NCBI RefSeq assembly: GCF_036227325.1
Contig: NZ_CP109467.1
Location: 1,736,001-1,800,000 of the forward strand
From: Streptomyces sp. NBC_01465
GTDB taxonomy: Bacteria > Actinomycetota > Actinomycetes > Streptomycetales > Streptomycetaceae
DNA length: 64,000 nucleotides
Direction: 5' to 3'
Below are positions 39,053 to 46,957 of the stretch, piece after piece (the stretch's first letter is position 1; every line of letters starts with the position of its first letter). The translations under genes were made by a program, and so were the position numbers. A model generated the notes under the pieces. The model was given only the letters and a program-made list of their open reading frames with translations, was not told the DNA's origin and did no database searches.

Positions 39053-39075
39053 CGCCCCGCTCCCCCGGCGTCAGC
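39048..39075 (+). terminator. Hairpin between the binding-protein gene and the enzyme genes
   Basis: GCTGACGCC and GGCGTCAGC form a perfect 9-bp stem with a 10-nt loop. The left arm contains the stop codon of the binding protein. Such hairpins commonly protect binding-protein mRNA and cut down transcription of downstream genes; partial termination is inferred. Confidence 0.55.
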
Positions 39076-39095
39076 ACACCAGCTCAACCCTAGAA

Positions 39096-40199
39096 ATGAG
39101 CACGATCAGCACCATGAGTGGCAGCCCCGACCCCTCCCCCGCAGAACCCGGGCAGACCGTGACCTGGCTCCGTCCCGAGCAGGCAGACGCCCCCCGCTCG
39201 CTGCGGGACCGCGCCTGCGGCGCACTCCTCGGACTCGCCGTCGGCGATGCCCTGGGCGCGCCCGCTGAGAACATGACCCCGTCTCAGATACGGGAACGCT
39301 GGGGGCGCATCGAGGACTTCGTCTCGGCGGAACCGGCAGGGACCGACGACACCGAGTACGCGATCTTCTCGGGGCTGCTGCTCGCGGAGCACGGCTCCCG
39401 GCTCACCGTCTCCCACGTGGAGAAGGCCTGGCACACCTGGATCGCCGACATCGACGAAGGCCCGTTCCGCGGCGCCGGGTTCAGTGAGCGCGGCACCCTG
39501 GAGAACCTCCGCCGGGGTCTCGCCGCCCCGATCTCCGCCCAGCACCGGCACGCCTGGAGCGACGGACTCGCCATGCGGGCCGCCCCGTTCGGCGTGTTCG
39601 CCACCGGTCGGCCCGCCGAGGCGGCCAGGCTGGTCGCCATCGACGGAACGGTGAGCCACGAGGGCGAGGGCATCTACGGCGGCCAGGCGGTCGCCGCCGG
39701 TGTCGCTGCCGCCATGGTCGGCGACAGCCCGGACGCCGTCGTGCAGGCCGCGCTCTCCGTGGTCCCCGAGGACTCCTGGACCGCGCGCTCCCTGCACCGC
39801 GCGGTGAGCGCCGCACGCCGCGCCTCCCAGAGCCCGGACGCATCGACCGCCTCCGTCGAGCAGGCCGTGCGCAAGGCCGTGGTGATCGGCGGCTACCCGT
39901 GGACCGACCTGGCCCCCGAGGCCGTCGGCCTGGCGTTCGGCGCCTTCGTCGCAGCGCGCGGCGACTTCAGGGCCTCGGTGCTGTCCGCCGTCAACATGGG
40001 CCGCGACGCCGACACCACAGCGGCCGTCGCAGGATCCCTGGCCGGTGCGCTCGGCGGCGCCTCGGGGATCCCGGCCCACTGGGCGCAGGCGATCGGTCCC
40101 GTACGCGGAAGCTGCCTGCCCTCCATGGCCGGACGCCGGATCCTCGACCTCGCCGACCGCCTCGTACCGCACCACGACCACAGCAAGGCCGCCTCGTGA
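39096..40199 (+). CDS. ADP-ribosylglycohydrolase family protein, type A (copy 2)
   Basis: This 367-residue DraG/ARH-fold hydrolase is a close paralogue of the gene at 31638. Metal-site motifs are complete: GDALGAPAE (50-58), TDDT (83-86) and DADT (304-307). Long stretches are identical between the two at protein and almost at DNA level (for example FSERGTLENLRRGLAAPISA). It differs by an insertion near residue 250 (SAARRASQSPDASTASVEQ). Starts at ATG 39096 or ATG 39114 are possible and neither has a strong ribosome site. It begins an unbroken series of seven overlapping genes ending at 46886. Substrate unknown; a riboside delivered by the neighbouring importer is inferred. Confidence 0.9.
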   Translation: MSTISTMSGSPDPSPAEPGQTVTWLRPEQADAPRSLRDRACGALLGLAVGDALGAPAENMTPSQIRERWGRIEDFVSAEPAGTDDTEYAIFSGLLLAEHGSRLTVSHVEKAWHTWIADIDEGPFRGAGFSERGTLENLRRGLAAPISAQHRHAWSDGLAMRAAPFGVFATGRPAEAARLVAIDGTVSHEGEGIYGGQAVAAGVAAAMVGDSPDAVVQAALSVVPEDSWTARSLHRAVSAARRASQSPDASTASVEQAVRKAVVIGGYPWTDLAPEAVGLAFGAFVAARGDFRASVLSAVNMGRDADTTAAVAGSLAGALGGASGIPAHWAQAIGPVRGSCLPSMAGRRILDLADRLVPHHDHSKAAS

Positions 40200-41371
40200 C
40201 GACACAGACCACCGACCCCGCTCCCGTCCGGGCCGGCTCCGACCCGCACCGCCGTATCGAAGGGCTGCTGCTCGGCATCGCCGCGGGCGACGCCGCGGGC
40301 TGGCCCGCGGGACGGCACCGTGCCGCGCTGCTGCCCGACTGGACGCGCCGGCTCACCCGTGAGCTCGACACCTTCGCCGAGCAGAACGCGACCACCACGC
40401 TCCCGGTGCCGATCGCGCTGAACCAGCCGCCGGCCCCGCTGCAGCTCGGCCCCTCCGACGACGCCGAGTGGGCGACGTTCACGGCGCAGGCGATCCTGTC
40501 CGCCGCGAGCTCCGGCGACAGCGATCTGCCGCCCCATCAGCGGGTGCGCGCCGCGCTGTCGATGGCGTGGCTCGGTCTTGCCGACGACGTGGCCGCCGCG
40601 TCCGAGCAGGCCGACGAGATCGAGGCGGCGCTGATGCCGCTGCGTGCCCGTATCTCCGTACGCGCCGGACTGGGCAACCTGGCCGCGGGCATGCGTCCGC
40701 CGGCCACCGGCCACGACAACCCGCACCACTTCGACGACGCCGCGTGCGTACGCGCAACCCTGCTCGCCGTGGTCCACCCCGGTGACCCGGCCGCGGCCGC
40801 CGACCTCGCCGAGTTCGACGCGCGCTACACCCAGGACGGCGACGGGGTGCACGGCGCCCGCGCCATGGCCGCCGCCGTCGCCGCCGCGCTCGGCGGCGCG
40901 TCCGTCGAGACGTGCGTGGAGGAGGCGCTCGCGCAGCTCCCCGAGGGCAGTGAGATCCGCCGGAACGCCCTGCATGCCGTGGAGTTGGCGCGTACGGCGG
41001 GCGGCGCCTTCGCGCTCGTGCCCGTCCTGGAGCACGAGATCGTCGACCACGTCTACAGCTACGGGATCGCGGCCGCCGAGACGGTACCGGTCGCCCTCGC
41101 CATGGCGCTCGCCTCCGGCGGGGCACTCGCCGAGGCCGTCCCCTCCGCCGCCTGCCTGGCCCGCGTCGCCGACTCCGCCCCGGCCCTGGCCGGCGCGCTG
41201 ACCGGCGCGATAGGCGGCGGTGACGCACTGCCCGCCTCCTGGCGCGACAGCTGCCGCACCCTCGTCGGCTGCGCGCTGCCGCAGCTCGCCGGCACCGACC
41301 TCGTCGAGGTCGCCGCCCGGCTCACCGACCACTCCCCCCTGACCGTTTCCCCGGAAGGAACCCGCTCATGA
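40196..41371 (+). CDS. ADP-ribosylglycohydrolase-like protein, type B (copy 2)
   Basis: This 391-residue paralogue of the gene at 32687 shares with it GDAAGWPAG (31-39), SDD (87-89) and VADS (324-327) in place of DxDT, and identical blocks such as TRELDTFAEQNATTTLPVPI and DARYTQDGDGVHGARAMAA. The GTG start at 40196 overlaps the previous stop by 4 nt, just as the first type A/type B pair does. Conservation of an incomplete metal site in both copies suggests a distinct, maintained function. An N-terminal extension of about 17 residues is absent from the other copy. Confidence 0.85.
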   Translation: MTTQTTDPAPVRAGSDPHRRIEGLLLGIAAGDAAGWPAGRHRAALLPDWTRRLTRELDTFAEQNATTTLPVPIALNQPPAPLQLGPSDDAEWATFTAQAILSAASSGDSDLPPHQRVRAALSMAWLGLADDVAAASEQADEIEAALMPLRARISVRAGLGNLAAGMRPPATGHDNPHHFDDAACVRATLLAVVHPGDPAAAADLAEFDARYTQDGDGVHGARAMAAAVAAALGGASVETCVEEALAQLPEGSEIRRNALHAVELARTAGGAFALVPVLEHEIVDHVYSYGIAAAETVPVALAMALASGGALAEAVPSAACLARVADSAPALAGALTGAIGGGDALPASWRDSCRTLVGCALPQLAGTDLVEVAARLTDHSPLTVSPEGTRS

Positions 41372-42525
41372 CCGCCCCCACCCCGACCCTCGAGGACCGC
41401 ACCAACGGCGCACTGATCGGTGCGGCCGTCGGAGACGCCCTCGGCGGACCGGTCGAAGGATGGACCCCCGAGGCGATCAGCGAGCGGCACGGCGGACGTG
41501 TCCAGGGCATCGTGGAGCCGTTCTACAAGGACGAGTGGCGCACGGCGCGCCCGATCGCCCCGTACCACAAGGGTGATGGACACGTCACGGACGACACCCT
41601 CATGACGCACGCGCTGATCCGCGTCTACGACAAGGTCCGCGACCACCTGGACGCTTACTCGGTCGCCGACCACCTGGTGCCCGACCTGATGAGTGTCCCG
41701 CGCTGGATCCCGGAGCTGGAGGCGGAGGCGCTGCCGTTGCAGCGGATCTTCCTGGCCGAGAAGTGGATCGTCGCCCGGCTGCACTACGGGCACATCGACC
41801 CGCGCGAGGCCGGTGTCGGCAACATCGTCAACTGCGGTGCGGCCATGTACATGGCGCCGGTCGGCCTGGTCAACGCGGGCAGCCCGGCGAACGCGTACGC
41901 CGAGGCGCTCGACATCGCCGGTGCGCACCAGTCGAGTTACGGCCGGGAGGCGGCCGCCGTCTTCGCCGCCGCCGTCGCCTCCGCCTGCAAGCCGGGCGCA
42001 ACCCCCGAGTCGGTCGTCGACGACGTGCTGCTCCTGGCGAAGGACGGCACGCGATCCGCGATCGAGGCGGTCTGCGAGGTCGCCGTACGCCACGACGGCT
42101 ACGAGTCCGCGCTCAAGCCCCTGCGCGAGGCCGTCGCCCCCTTCGACACGGTCGGCCCCGAGTACCGCAAGCCGTCGCTCGGCGCCCGCCGCCCCTCGCG
42201 CCTGCACGCCATCGAGGAACTCCCGGTCGCACTGGGCATGCTGCTCGCCGGCCGTGGCGACTTCCGCGAGAGCGTCCTCGGCTCGGTCAACTACGGCCGT
42301 GACTGCGACTCCATCGCGACGATGAGCGCCGCGATCATCGGTGCGCTGTACGGCGAGAGCGCGGTCCCCGGCGAGTGGGCGCAGACCGTGGCCACCGCCA
42401 GCCGCCTCGACCTGCACGCCCCGGCCGCGGCCCTGTCCGCCGTCACCCGTGAGGTGTTCGCCCGCGACCTGGAGCGCCGCCGCGAGCACGAGGCGCTGTT
42501 CGGCGCGATCGCGGGTGCCCGGTGA
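41368..42525 (+). CDS. ADP-ribosylglycohydrolase family protein, type C
   Basis: This 385-residue DraG/ARH-fold hydrolase is only distantly related to types A and B. It has GDALGGPVEG (22-31), TDDT (74-77) and DCDS (312-315), where the final Ser replaces Thr but both Asp ligands remain. The insert FYKDEWRTARPIAPYHKGDGHV before TDDT is specific to this type. It should be catalytically active. Overlaps of 4 nt on both sides place it firmly in the operon. The substrate preference is unknown; the presence of three sequence types in one operon suggests different linkages or successive steps. Confidence 0.9.
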   Translation: MTAPTPTLEDRTNGALIGAAVGDALGGPVEGWTPEAISERHGGRVQGIVEPFYKDEWRTARPIAPYHKGDGHVTDDTLMTHALIRVYDKVRDHLDAYSVADHLVPDLMSVPRWIPELEAEALPLQRIFLAEKWIVARLHYGHIDPREAGVGNIVNCGAAMYMAPVGLVNAGSPANAYAEALDIAGAHQSSYGREAAAVFAAAVASACKPGATPESVVDDVLLLAKDGTRSAIEAVCEVAVRHDGYESALKPLREAVAPFDTVGPEYRKPSLGARRPSRLHAIEELPVALGMLLAGRGDFRESVLGSVNYGRDCDSIATMSAAIIGALYGESAVPGEWAQTVATASRLDLHAPAAALSAVTREVFARDLERRREHEALFGAIAGAR

Positions 42526-43940
42526 CCCCGCGCGCCCTGCGCCTGACCTGGGTGCAGCCCGAGGACCTGGTCGGTCACGAACTGCGCCAGGCCACCCAGG
42601 ACTGCCGGCCCACCGAGGCGGTGACCGGCCGCTGGACGGCGGCGGGCGGCCATCTGGCCCCCGAGCGCGCGGGCGCCTCGGCCGGTCCCACGCCGCCCGG
42701 TCTGCGCCGTCTCGCCGAGGAGATCCTGGACGAACTGGCCGCCGTCACCTCGCCGTTGGAGCCGGACGAGCCGACGGACCTGGACGCGATCCGGGCCGCG
42801 TGCCCGGCCTGGCCCGCCCCGTCGGAGACCGTCCCCGACCGGGACGCGATGCGTGCCGGCCTGGAGGCCTCCTGGCTGGGCCGCGCCGCGGGCTGCGTCC
42901 TGGGCAAGCCGGTGGAGAAACTGACGCTGTCCGGCATCCGGGCGATCGCCCGGTCCACCGGCAACTGGCCGCTCGACACCTGGTTCACCGAGGTCGGTCT
43001 CGACCCTGAGGTGGCCGCCGCGCACCCGTGGAACCGGCGTTCGCGCCCGACCTCGCTGGCCGAGAACATCGACGGCGCCCCCGAAGACGACGACCTCAAC
43101 TACCCGCTGCTGGGGCTGCTGTTGCTCGACCGGTACGGTCACGGCTTCACGACCGCCGACGTCGCGCAGCTCTGGCTGGACGAGCTCCCCGCGGGCCGGA
43201 CCTTCACCGCCGAGCGGGTCGCGTACCGCAATCTGCTCGACGGGATCGAGCCGCCGGACACCGCCTCGTACCGCAACCCCTTCCGTGAGTGGATCGGCGC
43301 GCAGATCCGCGCCGACATCTTCGGCTGGACGCACCCGGGCGATCCGGCTGCGGCGGCCGAAGCGGCCTGGCGGGACGCGGTGCTGACGCACACGGCGAAC
43401 GGGGTGTACGGCGAGATGTTCGCGGCGGCGGTGATCGCCGCAGCGGCCACCGGCACCGAGGACGTCCACGCCTGTCTGCGCGCCGGGCTGTCCGTCGTCC
43501 CGCCGCGCTCGCGGTTCGCCGCAGCGGTGCGCTTCGGGATCGAGCGGGCCGCGGCCGAACCCCTCGGCACGGCCGCCGGTTTCGAGACGGTCGTGGACGA
43601 ACTCCACACCGCGTACGGCGACCACCACTGGGTGCACGTCCTGCCCAACGCGGCCCTGCTTGCCGCGGCCCTCACCCACGCCGACGGCGACTTCACCGGC
43701 TCCATCTGCCGTGCGGTGTCCGGAGGTTGGGACACCGACTCCAACGGCGCGACCGCCGGCAGCATCGCCGGTCTGCTGGCCGGTTCGCCGCAGGCCGTAC
43801 CCGCACGCTGGACCGCGCCGTTGAAGAACCGGCTGGCCACCACGGTCGGCGGCATGGACGGCATCGGCTTCGACGCACTCGCAGCGCTGACCCTGGGCCA
43901 TGTGCAGGACCGCGTACGAGAAGAGGAGCGCCCGGCATGA
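42522..43940 (+). CDS. ADP-ribosylglycohydrolase family protein, type D, with N-terminal extension
   Basis: This protein is the longest of the six glycohydrolase-family members here (472 residues). Residues 1-105 form an extension without a recognised domain (LTWVQPEDLVGHELRQA at its start). The hydrolase domain follows, with GRAAGCVLGKPVE (120-132), EDDD at 188-191 in place of TDDT, and DTDS (404-407). The replacement of Thr by Glu in the first motif occurs in some family subgroups. The GTG start at 42522 is fixed by a 4-nt overlap with the preceding gene. A 4-nt overlap also joins it to the kinase gene. Confidence 0.87.
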   Translation: MTPRALRLTWVQPEDLVGHELRQATQDCRPTEAVTGRWTAAGGHLAPERAGASAGPTPPGLRRLAEEILDELAAVTSPLEPDEPTDLDAIRAACPAWPAPSETVPDRDAMRAGLEASWLGRAAGCVLGKPVEKLTLSGIRAIARSTGNWPLDTWFTEVGLDPEVAAAHPWNRRSRPTSLAENIDGAPEDDDLNYPLLGLLLLDRYGHGFTTADVAQLWLDELPAGRTFTAERVAYRNLLDGIEPPDTASYRNPFREWIGAQIRADIFGWTHPGDPAAAAEAAWRDAVLTHTANGVYGEMFAAAVIAAAATGTEDVHACLRAGLSVVPPRSRFAAAVRFGIERAAAEPLGTAAGFETVVDELHTAYGDHHWVHVLPNAALLAAALTHADGDFTGSICRAVSGGWDTDSNGATAGSIAGLLAGSPQAVPARWTAPLKNRLATTVGGMDGIGFDALAALTLGHVQDRVREEERPA

Positions 43941-44839
43941 CCCCCGCACTGACCGTCCTGGGCTCCACCAACATGGACCTGGTCGCGTACGTGGCGGCCG
44001 CGCCCCGGCGCGGCGAGACCGTCGCGGGCCGGGAGTTCCGTACGGTGCCCGGCGGCAAGGGCGCCAACCAGGCCGTCGCCGCGGCCCGTGCGGGCGGCGC
44101 GGTCACCATGATCGGGGCCGTCGGCGAGGACGACTTCGGTCTGCGGCTGCGGTTCGCGCTGAGGGAGTCCGGCGTGCAGACGTCGGGGCTGCGAACCGTC
44201 GCGGGCCCCAGCGGAACCGCGCACATCGTGGTGGACGACGACGGCGGCAACGCGATCGTCGTCGTCCCCGGCGCCAACGCGGCACTCACCGCACTCACCG
44301 CCGAGGACGAGGCCCGCATCGCGGCGTCCGGCGCACTCCTCCTCCAGCTGGAGGTGCCCATGGAGGGCGTGATCGCGGGAGCCCGTGCGGCCCGCGCCCA
44401 CGGCGTCACGACCGTCCTCACGCCCGCGCCCGCACGCCCCCTGCCTCCCGAACTCCTCGCGCTCACCGACCTGTTGGTGCCCAACGAGCACGAGGCGGAG
44501 ACCCTGACCGGCCACAGCGACCCCCACCGGGCGGCCGCCGCACTCCTCGATCAGGTCCCCGCGGTGGTCATCACGCTCGGCGCCTCGGGCAGCCTGTACG
44601 CGGCGCGCTCCACCGAACCCTTCGTCGTTCCCGCCCTGCGCGTCGCCGCGGTGGACACGACCGCGGCCGGCGACACGTTCGTCGGCGCGCTGGCCGTGGC
44701 CGCCGGCGAGGGCCGCCCGATGCACGAGGCGATGGCCTGGGCGTCGGCCGCCTCGGCCCTGAGCGTGCAGCGTCCCGGCGCGAGCGCCTCCATGCCGACC
44801 CGAGCCGAGATCGACGAGCTGTACGCGAGGAACAACTGA
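43937..44839 (+). CDS. Ribokinase-like PfkB sugar kinase
   Basis: This 300-residue kinase resembles ribokinase in length and motifs: GSTNMDLVAYVAAAPRRGET, GGKGANQAVAAARAG (near 38-52), NEHEAETLTG and DTTAAGDTFVGALA with an intact anion hole and catalytic Asp (AAGD, 243-246). Ribokinases convert ribose to ribose 5-phosphate with ATP. Given the upstream DraG-fold hydrolases it may phosphorylate the sugar they release. It is paralogous to the kinase at 33780, which has a changed motif. It starts in an ATGA overlap and ends in a TGATG overlap with the CoA transferase gene. Confidence 0.9.
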   Translation: MTPALTVLGSTNMDLVAYVAAAPRRGETVAGREFRTVPGGKGANQAVAAARAGGAVTMIGAVGEDDFGLRLRFALRESGVQTSGLRTVAGPSGTAHIVVDDDGGNAIVVVPGANAALTALTAEDEARIAASGALLLQLEVPMEGVIAGARAARAHGVTTVLTPAPARPLPPELLALTDLLVPNEHEAETLTGHSDPHRAAAALLDQVPAVVITLGASGSLYAARSTEPFVVPALRVAAVDTTAAGDTFVGALAVAAGEGRPMHEAMAWASAASALSVQRPGASASMPTRAEIDELYARNN

Positions 44840-46056
44840 TGAACAACGCACCGCATACCGCCCCCGCGCCGGGCCCCCTGGAGGGCCTGCGCGTACTGGA
44901 CCTGGCCACGCTCTTCGCGGGCCCGCTCGCCGCCACGATGCTGGGCGACTTCGGCGCCGAGGTCATCAAGGTCGAGCACCCGCGCAAGCCGGACCCCTCG
45001 CGCGGCCACGGTCCCAGCAAGGACGGCGTGGGCCTCTGGTGGAAGCTCCTCGGCCGCAACAAGCGCAACATCACCCTCGACCTGTCCTCCGCGGGCGGGC
45101 GCGAGGTGCTGCTGAAGCTGGCCGCCGAGGCCGACGTGATCATCGAGAACTTCCGCCCCGGCACCCTGGAGAAGTGGGACCTGGGCTGGGACCGGCTCTC
45201 CGAGGCGAACCCGCGCCTGGTGCTGGCCCGGGTGACGGGCTTCGGCCAGTTCGGTCCGTACTCCCGGCGCCCCGGATTCGGCACGCTGGCCGAGGCGATG
45301 AGCGGCTTCGCGGCGATGACGGGTGAGCCGGACGGCCCGCCGACGCTCCCGCCGTTCGGCCTCGCGGACTCGATCGCGGCGCTCTCCACCGCGTACGCGG
45401 TCATGGCCGCGCTCCAGGGCCGGGACAAGACCGGGCGGGGGCAGATCGTCGACATGGCGATCATCGAGCCGATGCTCGCGGTGCTCGGCCCGCAGCCCAT
45501 CTGGTACGACCAGCTCGGCTACGTCCAGCCGCGTACCGGCAACCGCTCCAACAACAACGCGCCGCGCAACACCTACCGCACCCGCGACGGCAAGTGGGTC
45601 GCCGTGTCGACGTCAGCGCAGTCCATCGCCGAGCGCGTCATGCACTTGGTCGGACGGCCGGAGTTCGTCGACGAGCCGTGGTTCGCCACGGGCGCGCAGC
45701 GCGCGCAGCACGCGGACGAGCTCGACGAGGCGGTGTCGTCCTGGATCGCCCGGCACGACCGCGCGGAGGTGGTCGCCGCCTTCGAGAAGGCGGAGGCGGC
45801 CATCGCCCCGGTCTACGAGATCGGGGACGTCATGGAGGACGAGCAGTACCGAGCCCTCGGCACGATCACCGAGGTCCCGGACGAGGAACTTGGCACGATC
45901 CGTATGCAGAACGTCCTCTTCCGCCTCTCGGAGACCCCGGGCGCCATCAAGTGGGCGGGCCGCCCGCACGGCGCGGACACCGACGACGTCCTGGCCGGTC
46001 TGGGCCTGGAGGCCGCGGAGATCGCCGCCCTGCGCGAGGCGGGGGCGGTCCGATGA
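44839..46056 (+). CDS. Class III (CaiB/BaiF) CoA transferase
   Basis: This 405-residue family III CoA transferase moves CoA between carboxylic acids through an aspartyl-CoA intermediate. The catalytic Asp is in GRGQIVDMAIIEPMLAVLG (around residue 213). The N-terminal GLRVLDLATLFAGPLAATMLGDFGAEVIKVE and RNKRNITLDLSS segments are typical. Placed in a sugar operon and directly before a CitE-like lyase, it probably activates an organic acid freed from the imported compound. Malate- or citramalate-like acids would fit the following lyase, but this is speculation. Confidence 0.9.
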   Translation: MNNAPHTAPAPGPLEGLRVLDLATLFAGPLAATMLGDFGAEVIKVEHPRKPDPSRGHGPSKDGVGLWWKLLGRNKRNITLDLSSAGGREVLLKLAAEADVIIENFRPGTLEKWDLGWDRLSEANPRLVLARVTGFGQFGPYSRRPGFGTLAEAMSGFAAMTGEPDGPPTLPPFGLADSIAALSTAYAVMAALQGRDKTGRGQIVDMAIIEPMLAVLGPQPIWYDQLGYVQPRTGNRSNNNAPRNTYRTRDGKWVAVSTSAQSIAERVMHLVGRPEFVDEPWFATGAQRAQHADELDEAVSSWIARHDRAEVVAAFEKAEAAIAPVYEIGDVMEDEQYRALGTITEVPDEELGTIRMQNVLFRLSETPGAIKWAGRPHGADTDDVLAGLGLEAAEIAALREAGAVR

Positions 46057-46886
46057 GCACCGTCCTCACCTGGCTGTACGTACCCGGCGACCGGCCCGAG
46101 GTGGTCGCCAAGGCGCTGCACAGCGGCGCGGACGTCGTGCTGGTGGACCTGGAGGACGCGGTCGCCCCTGATCGCAAGGCCTACGCCCTGGACGCGACGG
46201 CCGAGCTCCTCGCCTCCGGCGCACCGGGCCCGTCCCCGGTCCACGTCCGGATCAACGCGCTGAACGGCCCCCTGGCCGAGCACGAGGTCCGCACCCTCGC
46301 GCCCCTCCCCGGCCTGGCGGGGCTGCGGCTGCCCAAGACGGACAGCGCGGACCAGGTGCGCGCGGTGGCCGCCTGGGCGGCGGACGCCCCGGCGGAGCTC
46401 CCGCTGTTCCCCCTGCTGGAGTCGGCCCTGGGCATCGAGTACGCGTACGAGATCGCCACGGCGACGCAGTCGGTACGCGGCCTGGCGCTGGGCGAGGCCG
46501 ACCTCCGCGCCGACCTGGGGATCGCGGACGAGACCGGCCTGGCGTGGCCGCGCAGCCGCGTCGTGGTGGCGGCCCGCGCGGCGGGCCTGGTCCCGCCGGC
46601 CCAGTCGGTGTATCCGAACGTGCGCGACCTGGAGGGCCTGGCCGCGAGCTGCGCCCGGGGCCGGGCGCTCGGCTTCCTGGGCCGGACCGCGATCCACCCC
46701 CGCCAACTGCCGGTGATCGAGCGGGCGTTCCTGCCGACGGCACAGGACCTGGAGGCGGCGGAGGAGATCGTGAAGGCGGCCGCCACCGACAGCGGTGCGC
46801 TCGCGCTCCCCGACGGCCGGTTCGTGGACGCGGCCGTGGTCGAGGGCGCGCAGCGCACGCTCGCCCTGGCGGCACGCCTGCGCTGA
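46053..46886 (+). CDS. HpcH/HpaI-CitE family CoA-ester lyase
   Basis: This 277-residue TIM-barrel lyase resembles citrate lyase beta, malyl-CoA and citramalyl-CoA lyases. It has LYVPGDRPEVVAKALHSGADVVLVDLEDAV with metal-binding Glu/Asp, HVRINALNGPLAEHE with the Arg that binds the acyl part, LPKTDSADQV, LLESALGIEYAYEIATA and LGEADLRADLG. It overlaps the CoA transferase by 4 nt, so the pair probably makes and splits a hydroxyacyl-CoA to acetyl- or propionyl-CoA and a 2-oxo acid. It is the final gene before a strong terminator. Confidence 0.88.
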   Translation: MSTVLTWLYVPGDRPEVVAKALHSGADVVLVDLEDAVAPDRKAYALDATAELLASGAPGPSPVHVRINALNGPLAEHEVRTLAPLPGLAGLRLPKTDSADQVRAVAAWAADAPAELPLFPLLESALGIEYAYEIATATQSVRGLALGEADLRADLGIADETGLAWPRSRVVVAARAAGLVPPAQSVYPNVRDLEGLAASCARGRALGFLGRTAIHPRQLPVIERAFLPTAQDLEAAEEIVKAAATDSGALALPDGRFVDAAVVEGAQRTLALAARLR

Positions 46887-46900
46887 CGCACGCACCGATA

Positions 46901-46942
46901 CGGAGAGGGCCCCGGACCAGTAGTGGTCCGGGGCCCTCTCCG
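46901..46942. terminator. Perfect bidirectional terminator hairpin
   Basis: CGGAGAGGGCCCCGGACCA and its exact complement form a 19-bp stem with a GTAG loop. It lies between the rightward lyase operon and the leftward lgt gene, 14 and 15 nt from their stops, and should end both transcripts. Confidence 0.92.
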
Positions 46943-46957
46943 TGTGTACGGGTGCGG

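Noticed and set aside
40479..41228. Arg/Pro-rich open frame on the minus strand within the type B glycohydrolase
   Set aside because: Antisense shadow with no domain; the sense frame is conserved between two paralogues.
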